The notes beneath the pieces were generated by a model that was not told the DNA's origin, ran no database searches, and saw only the letters and a list, made by a program, of their open reading frames with translations. The translations under genes were made by a program, and so were the position numbers. 29,435 nucleotides of DNA, taken from NCBI GenBank assembly GCA_045587185.1, contig JAZNBS010000023.1, forward strand, positions 1 through 29,435, given 5' to 3'. Within the stretch, counting starts at the first letter, position 1. Every line of letters starts with the position of its first letter. This DNA comes from UMGS172 sp045587185. GTDB lineage: Bacteria > Bacillota > Clostridia > Oscillospirales > Acutalibacteraceae. Below, piece by piece: positions 24,500 through 29,435 of the stretch.

Positions 24500-26293
24500 T
24501 CAATCGTCGTCTTTTACCTGCTCTTTTAAAGGCAACATGTCGAACGGCACAAGACAGTGGTGCGTTTTGGCCATATCATCACGCACAGGGGCATAAACAT
24601 AGCCCTCTGAACGCATATATGCGTTCCAACGGCAATGCTCAAGTTTTCTGAGACTCCAGAGTTCGTCTTCAGAACGTTCCGACGGTTTCTTGAATACACC
24701 GGGAATGCCGCATTTTTTCTTCATTTTGGTGTGGATAGCCGAAGCAACAGAGGATTTATAATTATATCCGTATTTCCAGAAATCGTCCTCCTCACCCCAT
24801 TTGAGGTGCCTTTCCAAAGCCAAATCCTCTACGTCCGAATCAAGTATAACATCCTCTGAATATGAGGTTTCCAAATCTCCGATAAAATCAATGTCAAACG
24901 GCTGACCTTTGAAGTTTGTAATACCGTCAAGCGCGTGACATTTATCAGAATCATAAACAACCGCCTGAATAACGGGTTTTATTCCCATCTTTTTAAACAG
25001 ACTTCTCAGTTTGACGGCAGTTTCAATATTAAGACCGTCGTCACCCAAAGCGACAAAAACATAAGAAACGGGCGGTAGGGCGGCAACAGCACTGTCAAAC
25101 TCACTGCTCTTGACATCGAGATTATTGTGCACGGTTATCTTGCATCTTTGCTCACCGTCTATATCATAATGTCCGTTAAGTTGGGGGTCCATCAATCCGG
25201 GACAGGTGGAAGCAAAGACTGAATCGGCATTGGGAGCCATATCAAACGCGTTTATTTCAAGTTGGTATCCGTCCATCTGGCAGAACCATGAAAGCGCTTT
25301 TGCCATTTCGGTTCCGTGGAGGCCCATACCTGTCAGCATAACGGAAATTTCCTTATACCCCTTATCAGTGTCAATGGCCGATTCAAAAATCTTTTCAAAT
25401 CCCTGCTCAAAAAGGGTTCTGAAAACAAGCGACTGAACCTCATTGACACGGCGCACCTTTATACGGCGCTCGGTATCATCCTGCTTGTGGAAAGCAGCCG
25501 CCAACAGCATTTCGGCCTCAACCTCGGTAGAAAATACATACAGGTGCGTGTTATCACGGCTTTTGAATTTTGTGATAAGTTTCAAAGCGTGGCTCACGTT
25601 ATCGTCGTGATTTTCACCAATGGTGAAAAAATTGAGTTCACTGTTCTTTCCGTGGAACGAAAAATCAATCGAGTTAATGTCCTTTTTAAAGCAGACCGCA
25701 CCAAGTTCAAGTGCTTGCTCAACCAATTCATAACTTTTATCATCTTCGTTGGTGAAAACATCGGTAAACACAAAGAACCTGTGCTTTGCGGTATTCTTGC
25801 TGAGCGACCTTGCCAAAGCCAAGGACTTTTCATTAAGTTCCGAGAAAATAAACACATCCGACTTATAATGCGTAAAATATTGGGTGTATGCCGAAAGGTT
25901 TTTAAAAAACGATAACACGAAACTGAATGTCAGAATAGGAGCGAGGACAAAGTAGACCGAAAGCAGACCTGAATAGGCTATCCTGAGCCATTTTTGAGAT
26001 GCCGCAATGCCTGCAATTGTTTCTGGCAGGTCGGCATCAACGACAAACAGTTTTATCATTTTGTGGATAGGAATAAGGAAATACTCCCACCACACCTTGC
26101 CGCCGTTGGAAATATCACTAAGGCTTATCGGAATAAGCAAAAGAAGTGATGCCACAGCAATTCCGGCAAACAGAATTTTTGTCCAATCCAAAAAATCGCC
26201 GATTTTATGCTTTGACCGTGTTTTTTTTATTGCCCAGAGTATCGACAGCGCGAAACACGCTGCTGAAAGAACAAAAAAGATTAACCATTCCAT
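24500..26293 (-). CDS. Membrane protein with two Rossmann domains and a RyR domain
   Basis: A 597-residue protein with three predicted membrane segments (about 3-22, 38-58, 106-130). Next come two Rossmann-like domains resembling TrkA-N/RCK: the first from SDVFIFSELNEKSLALARS (about 145-265), the second from EISVMLTGMGLHGTEMAKAL through YVFVALGDDGLN (about 314-450). A C-terminal RyR domain follows (LRKLEHCRWNAYMRSEGY, KTHHCLVPF; about 545-590). No K+ selectivity filter is visible between the membrane segments. Residues 314-590 align with residues 411-705 of the 1388-residue kinase. A GAGGTG site precedes the ATG, and the CARF nuclease ends 20 bases upstream. A ligand-gated membrane effector or sensor is a plausible role, not shown. 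Confidence 0.8.
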   Translation of the reverse strand: MEWLIFFVLSAACFALSILWAIKKTRSKHKIGDFLDWTKILFAGIAVASLLLLIPISLSDISNGGKVWWEYFLIPIHKMIKLFVVDADLPETIAGIAASQKWLRIAYSGLLSVYFVLAPILTFSFVLSFFKNLSAYTQYFTHYKSDVFIFSELNEKSLALARSLSKNTAKHRFFVFTDVFTNEDDKSYELVEQALELGAVCFKKDINSIDFSFHGKNSELNFFTIGENHDDNVSHALKLITKFKSRDNTHLYVFSTEVEAEMLLAAAFHKQDDTERRIKVRRVNEVQSLVFRTLFEQGFEKIFESAIDTDKGYKEISVMLTGMGLHGTEMAKALSWFCQMDGYQLEINAFDMAPNADSVFASTCPGLMDPQLNGHYDIDGEQRCKITVHNNLDVKSSEFDSAVAALPPVSYVFVALGDDGLNIETAVKLRSLFKKMGIKPVIQAVVYDSDKCHALDGITNFKGQPFDIDFIGDLETSYSEDVILDSDVEDLALERHLKWGEEDDFWKYGYNYKSSVASAIHTKMKKKCGIPGVFKKPSERSEDELWSLRKLEHCRWNAYMRSEGYVYAPVRDDMAKTHHCLVPFDMLPLKEQVKDDD

Positions 26294-26313
26294 TAAAAGT
26301 CACCTCATTATAA

Positions 26314-27558
26314 TCAAACCGTCAAAAGATTTTTTACCATGCGTTCAAAACCCTCATATTCAAGTTCGTGAACACCCTCAATAAGTGTTATGTTCATATC
26401 CTTTGCGCGTTGTCTGAAATAATCCATACTTTGTGCCTTTTTTCCAAGATATGTGGCTATAAGCACCCGTCTCACGTGTTGCGAGCCAAAGCGCCTTGAA
26501 ACTGCATCAAGTTTGTACAACTCATCATCGTCAACCTGACCGTTTTTACAGGAGATGAACACAGGCACAACACCGCGCATGAGAATAACATCTATTTCAT
26601 TTTCAGTATCCTTGTCCTCATCACCCAACTCGTGCTCGTCACCGTCCCAATCAATAAAAACACCGCTTAAAGCATCGGTATAATAAGGATCGCCCGATTT
26701 ATCGGTAACGTCACCCGCCGTAACCAGAACTTTAAGTTCAAGTATGTTTCCCGCCTTGGTAAGGCATTTTTTGACCTGATGGTTTTTATATCTAAAATAC
26801 AAGTGCTCCTCGGTGGCAAAAAGGTCGGCAATAACTTCGCTTGAATAAAGTTCAATAAGCATCTCGAACACCGAAACATACGGCACACCGATATTTTCAA
26901 GATGAGCTTCAATCACCGAAACATCGACCGACACCTCAAGCGAATTTTCAAACGAAAAATCATCCAACGCCGCAAGTACATTCAACTGCGTGTTCCAAAG
27001 CCCTGGGTTTCTTCGACATATCTCCCACATCAGTTCAATATCGGTCTTGAAATCTTCGGTAAGGTCCCAATTATTGACACGGGCATCACTTTCAGGACTT
27101 CTCACCGAACCTCCGTGAAGTATTATGTTCTCTTCAACCGAAATATGCGGAACACCGTCGTAAATAACCGTTCCGTCATCATCGCAGTCTGTGACAACGC
27201 CGTTGCGGACGTTAAACCGTTGCATCTGAATGTTTTTAGTATCCTTATAGTTGTGGTAAACAATACCCATTGCAACCAATGCAAGGTCATCACCGCCCGT
27301 AAGGTCAAAAACGCACTCGTCCTCTTCCTCAATTATATCTGAAAGCACCCCAACAATATTGTTAAGGTCGTGACGGTTGACACTTTTATAAACAACCTCG
27401 GTTCCAAGTCCGCGTTTGTCAAGAAAATTGCGGAAAGATTTATCAAACTTCCGCATTGTTTTGCCGTCACCTATAAATATTATCTTGTCGGGAACTGTGG
27501 TAATGGAACTTATCACGTTTTCTATCGGAGTGCGGTCATAAAACTCAACAGCCGTCAA
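26314..27558 (-). CDS. CARF-domain nuclease, Card1/Can2-like (DUF1887 family)
   Basis: A 414-residue protein. Residues 1-150 form a CARF-type Rossmann domain with FDLTGGDDLALVAMG (84-98), like the ligand loop of Csm6/Card1 proteins; about 175-265 look like a winged helix; about 268-400 form a PD-(D/E)xK domain: ILELKV, EIDVILMRG (Asp323), FISCKNG (Lys338), then ELYKLDAVSRRFG. Characterised Card1/Can2 enzymes are switched on by cyclic oligoadenylate from type III CRISPR systems to cut nucleic acid, but no CRISPR array or cas gene is in this window. Where Card1 has Glu of ExK, this protein has Ser336. The start is a TTG with AGGAGG eight bases upstream. It is the first gene of the island. Confidence 0.87.
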   Translation of the reverse strand: MTAVEFYDRTPIENVISSITTVPDKIIFIGDGKTMRKFDKSFRNFLDKRGLGTEVVYKSVNRHDLNNIVGVLSDIIEEEDECVFDLTGGDDLALVAMGIVYHNYKDTKNIQMQRFNVRNGVVTDCDDDGTVIYDGVPHISVEENIILHGGSVRSPESDARVNNWDLTEDFKTDIELMWEICRRNPGLWNTQLNVLAALDDFSFENSLEVSVDVSVIEAHLENIGVPYVSVFEMLIELYSSEVIADLFATEEHLYFRYKNHQVKKCLTKAGNILELKVLVTAGDVTDKSGDPYYTDALSGVFIDWDGDEHELGDEDKDTENEIDVILMRGVVPVFISCKNGQVDDDELYKLDAVSRRFGSQHVRRVLIATYLGKKAQSMDYFRQRAKDMNITLIEGVHELEYEGFERMVKNLLTV

Positions 27559-27605
27559 TTTTCTGGCCTCCTTTTAAAAAGAAAAACACTGACCCTATTG
27601 TCAAA

Positions 27606-27634
27606 ATTATACTGCATTCAACAAAAGATGTCAA
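27606..27634 (-). promoter_or_regulatory. Consensus sigma-A promoter of the CARF operon
   Basis: The minus strand has exact TTGACA (27629-27634) and TATAAT (27606-27611) with a 17-base spacer. Just downstream, 27590-27603 is an imperfect dyad (TGAC-N6-GTCA) where a repressor could bind. The rest of 27640-27800 is AT-rich and shows no gene. Confidence 0.85.
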
Positions 27635-27803
27635 TACACACACAACAATTCAAATACAATGCGTATTTGTTTCGCACTTTGAGTATACCACAAAAACCGT
27701 CACTAAAAAAAAGGGGGATAAAACTTTTAAATCGGCTGAATTTTCACCAATCAAAACTGTAAGATCAACAGTAGGTTTATTCCCACGCGTAAAGGCAATA
27801 AGT

Positions 27804-27837
27804 AAAAATCCCGCGCACTTGCGTGAACGGGATTTTT
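27804..27837 (-). terminator. Terminator downstream of the 4-TM protein
   Basis: The stem AAAAATCCCG / CGGGATTTTT with an inner CGCAC / GCGTG pairing forms a strong hairpin with T-runs in both directions. Confidence 0.8.
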
Positions 27838-27846
27838 GGGTAGTTT

Positions 27847-27881
27847 GAACTTAATGACACGAATAAAATGTGCCTGAAAAC
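27847..27881 (-). repeat. 35-bp repeat element, copy 1
   Basis: This matches 28544-28578 at 32 of 35 positions. On the minus strand each copy follows a small gene's 3' end and contains a mini-hairpin (GGCAC / GTGYC) whose stem changes from G:C to G:U between copies. Each is followed by a GC-rich hairpin. Confidence 0.8.
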
Positions 27882-27897
27882 CGTTATTTTTCTTGTT

Positions 27898-28365
27898 TTA
27901 TGTTTTTGAAATATTTTTACACATAAATAGCTTAAATACTATACTCCACATTAAAGCATTTATTATCATAAATAACAATCCACATATCAATAGTAAAAGC
28001 ATTGTCCCAACAACTAATGGCAGCAAAGGTGTGTTTTCAACTATCGCTATAGACACAAAAAACGGCAGAAGTAAAGAAATAACTGCTAGTGTATGAACTA
28101 TGTTATCTCTTGATTTAATTATGCTGAAAAAAGTAAGATTATTTAATGTATCTGTTTCGTAATGCAAACTTTTATATCGCATTATGCAAACAATTACAAA
28201 ATTCAAAACAAGTGCTAATATTGCGTGTATCAAGGTAGAGACCAATTCGGAAAAAGTATTTCTTAAAACTAAATTCCAAACAAACGCTATTATAAATACT
28301 AATAAAAAGTAATTGGCTATAAAACCAAACGTAACTAATATCTTTTTAAAATATAATTTAGTCAT
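27898..28365 (-). CDS. Hypothetical four-TM membrane protein
   Basis: A 155-residue protein with four hydrophobic segments (about 9-32, 42-62, 89-109, 115-142) and a Lys-rich N-terminus, probably in the cytoplasmic membrane. I recognise no family and no catalytic motif. GAGGCGGTGAG precedes the ATG and a strong promoter lies at 28387-28415. It is AT-richer than the housekeeping genes and sits in the repeat-rich zone beside the tRNA, which suggests recent acquisition (inference). Confidence 0.65.
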   Translation of the reverse strand: MTKLYFKKILVTFGFIANYFLLVFIIAFVWNLVLRNTFSELVSTLIHAILALVLNFVIVCIMRYKSLHYETDTLNNLTFFSIIKSRDNIVHTLAVISLLLPFFVSIAIVENTPLLPLVVGTMLLLLICGLLFMIINALMWSIVFKLFMCKNISKT

Positions 28366-28386
28366 AATCTCACCGCCTCTTTGTGC

Positions 28387-28415
28387 ATTATAGCATAAAA
28401 GCGGCAGGGGTGCAA
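28387..28415 (-). promoter_or_regulatory. Promoter of the four-TM protein gene
   Basis: The minus strand has TTGCAC (28410-28415) and TATAAT (28387-28392), 17-base spacer. The core TTTTATGCTATAATG resembles the promoter at 28994-29022. Confidence 0.75.
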
Positions 28416-28421
28416 TACTTA

Positions 28422-28538
28422 TTACTTCTTACCTATTACTTATTACTTCCCAAAGCCCCAAGGACGTTTGAGGTAAGAGTGAAGAGGTAATAGGTAAGAA
28501 GTAAGCCCCAAGAACTTATCGTCCTTGGGGCTTTGGGA
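28422..28538. repeat. Interlocking inverted repeats (A-B-A'-B')
   Basis: Arm A (28422-28439) is a perfect 18-bp complement of A' (28487-28504); arm B (28448-28466) is a perfect 19-bp complement of B' (28520-28538). The order is interleaved, so both cannot form as simple hairpins together. B' can instead pair locally, GCCCCAAG (28505-28512) with CTTGGGGC (28524-28531), giving a terminator-like hairpin after the 127-residue gene. Confidence 0.85.
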
Positions 28539-28543
28539 GTTTT

Positions 28544-28578
28544 GAACTTAATGGCACGAATGAAAAGTGCCTGAAAAC
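28544..28578 (-). repeat. 35-bp repeat element, copy 2
   Basis: Partner of 27847-27881 (three mismatches), placed eleven bases beyond the stop of the 127-residue gene. Stem GGCAC / GTGCC, loop TTTTCATTC. Confidence 0.8.
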
Positions 28579-28589
28579 TGAAGATTTTC

Positions 28590-28973
28590 TTAGATTTGTT
28601 TAAATTTATTGTAAGTTATACAATTTACACAATTTTCATCATATTTTTTAAAACTTCTAAAAATACCATTATCCAACCCCTCATCACCAAGAGGATTTCC
28701 CTTGAGAACAAAAAGAGTATTCAAAACTTTTGCATCAAATTTATAAATCGGTATTCTATCACCATATTGCCTTCCTGCACCTCGAGGAAAGCGAGGAATT
28801 TGCTCCCAACAAATAGTATTATCAACAAAATGAATTATAGTTTTGTTATTGGCTCTTTTCTTAGGAATAATGATTGTATACACTTTTTCATCACATTTTA
28901 CAGAATAAACATTTACAAATTCTGTTTGGTTAATAAGTTGTTTGTTTTCCTTAAAAGAATTAAATAATTTCAT
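28590..28973 (-). CDS. Hypothetical 127-residue protein
   Basis: A small, soluble, basic protein with a beta-rich middle (VYSVKCDEKVYTIIIPKK) and a distinctive WEQIPRFPRGAGRQYGDR segment; no family recognised. It could be a nuclease-fold or toxin-like fragment, but no catalytic set is visible. The ATG at 28973 has AGAGGTG seven bases upstream; the upstream in-frame GTG overlaps that site and is not used. It has its own consensus promoter and lies downstream of tRNA-Asn and the hairpin array. Confidence 0.65.
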   Translation of the reverse strand: MKLFNSFKENKQLINQTEFVNVYSVKCDEKVYTIIIPKKRANNKTIIHFVDNTICWEQIPRFPRGAGRQYGDRIPIYKFDAKVLNTLFVLKGNPLGDEGLDNGIFRSFKKYDENCVNCITYNKFKQI

Positions 28974-28993
28974 ATAATTCACCTCTTGAATAC

Positions 28994-29022
28994 ATTATAG
29001 CATAAAATCAGTGAAAAATCAA
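28994..29022 (-). promoter_or_regulatory. Promoter of the 127-residue protein gene
   Basis: The minus strand has TTGATT (29017-29022) and TATAAT (28994-28999) with a 17-base spacer. The -35 box overlaps the first hairpin of the adjacent palindromic array. Confidence 0.8.
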
Positions 29023-29189
29023 CGGCTTGACGTTGTATATCATCAATTCCGTAGGAATTGCATATCATCAAAACTTTAGTTTTGTATATCATCAAGCCGA
29101 CACGAATACACACTTCGTGTGATGATATACGCCTACGGCGATGATATACACGACTTTGTCGTGATGATATGCCAAGCCTGTCGGCTTGG
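29020..29189. repeat. Mirror-symmetric array of seven small hairpins
   Basis: Hairpins lie at 29020-29035, 29044-29060, 29069-29084, 29100-29120, 29130-29140, 29149-29163 and 29172-29189. They are separated by a 9-base spacer that reads TATATCATC or CATATCATC three times on the left and its complement GATGATATA or GATGATATG three times on the right. The central hairpin is the axis. Hairpin sequences differ but each is a short perfect palindrome. AAGCCGACA (29094-29102) also pairs with TGTCGGCTT (29179-29187). Confidence 0.9.
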
Positions 29190-29191
29190 AT

Positions 29192-29226
29192 AAAAAAACT
29201 CTCGTTCAAAAGAACGAGAGTTTTTT
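29192..29226 (-). terminator. Terminator after tRNA-Asn
   Basis: The stem ACTCTCGTTC / GAACGAGAGT is followed on the minus strand by TTTTTTT, immediately after the tRNA 3' end. It closes the right rRNA operon transcript. Confidence 0.9.
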
Positions 29227-29302
29227 TGGCTCCCCCAACTGGGCTCGAACCAGTGACATCATGATTAACAGTCATGCGCTCTACCGACTGAGCTATGGAG
29301 GA
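29227..29302 (-). tRNA. tRNA-Asn (anticodon GTT)
   Basis: A full cloverleaf of 76 bases: acceptor TCCTCCA / TGGGGGA, D-arm with AGCTCAGTCGGTAGAGC, anticodon stem CATGA / TCATG with loop CTGTTAA, T-arm with GGTTCGAGCC, and an encoded CCA. It lies about 60 bases after the 5S rRNA gene and is probably part of the same transcript. Confidence 0.97.
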
Positions 29303-29324
29303 ATATCGGTATATTAGTTTGTAT

Positions 29325-29355
29325 AAAGCCGTTTAAGAAGGACTTAAACGGCTTT
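29325..29355 (-). other. Spacer hairpin between 5S rRNA and tRNA-Asn
   Basis: A perfect 13-bp stem, AAAGCCGTTTAAG / CTTAAACGGCTTT. It lacks a U-run on the minus strand, so a processing signal is more likely than a terminator. Confidence 0.7.
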
Positions 29356-29360
29356 ATTTG

Positions 29361-29435
29361 TGTCGGCATTACCTATTTTCCCGGGCCGTCACCAGCCAAG
29401 TATCTTCAGCGCAAATGAGCTTAACTTCCGTGTTC
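29361..29435 (-). rRNA. rrf: 5S ribosomal RNA, 3' part
   Basis: The minus strand begins GAACACGGAAGTTAAGCTC, the conserved 5S core, and continues through the GGTGACGGCCCGGGAAAATA loop-E/helix-IV region to a 3' end near 29361. The 5' part is beyond the window. It belongs to a second rRNA operon, in the same orientation as the one at the left edge. Confidence 0.93.

Noticed and set aside
24500..26293. Potassium channel with RCK domains
   Set aside because: Two Rossmann domains fit, but there is no TVGYG-like selectivity filter and only three membrane segments are seen.
27370..27762. Plus-strand reading frame over the CARF promoter
   Set aside because: It overlaps the CARF gene antisense and its consensus promoter; no ribosome site.
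29020..29189. CRISPR-like repeat-spacer array
   Set aside because: The constant unit is only nine bases, it inverts halfway, and the variable units are themselves palindromes. There is no leader or cas gene.
28979..29275. Reading frame through the hairpin array and tRNA-Asn
   Set aside because: It crosses a tRNA, a terminator and palindromic repeats, and the product has no protein-like pattern.

Overview
The window reads as Bacillota (Clostridia, probably a gut Oscillospiraceae-type spore-former). It carries a spoIIAA-spoIIAB-sigF operon, strong AGGAG-type ribosome sites, near-consensus sigma-A promoters, and the short palindromic intergenic repeats common in that group. The family placement is inferred. 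Nearly all genes lie on the minus strand. The left edge is the promoter and leader of an rRNA operon reading off the window; the right edge is the 3' part of a 5S rRNA followed by tRNA-Asn. The window is therefore the segment between two co-oriented rRNA operons.

Positions 430-16,200 are mostly housekeeping: metA (+, probable homoserine O-acetyltransferase), an OPT oligopeptide transporter with a PqqD-like partner, a scar where two divergent genes (an AraC regulator and an EamA transporter) have both lost their 5' halves, nadE with a nicotinamidase-like hydrolase, the spoIIA operon, folC, valS, and a topoisomerase IV pair (parE-parC).

Positions 16,270-27,640 hold the unusual part: six or seven consecutive minus-strand genes that look like a CRISPR-independent signalling or defence island. 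In transcription order they are: a CARF-domain Card1/Can2-like nuclease (TTG start, consensus promoter); a three-TM protein with two Rossmann domains and a C-terminal RyR domain; an SLC13-type permease split into two overlapping frames; a terminator; a 665-residue protein of unknown family with a four-Cys cluster; a PP2C phosphatase; and a 1388-residue protein with a Ser/Thr kinase, a Rossmann-RyR module and a C-terminal region resembling a degenerate copy of the Card1-like nuclease domain. No CRISPR array, cas gene or recognisable nucleotide cyclase is present. The repeated modules suggest one nucleotide-sensing pathway with membrane, nuclease and phosphorylation arms; this is inference.

Positions 27,780-29,230 are an accretion zone of two small genes with near-identical promoter cores and a shared 35-bp 3' element, interlocking inverted repeats, and a mirror-symmetric array of seven small hairpins next to tRNA-Asn.
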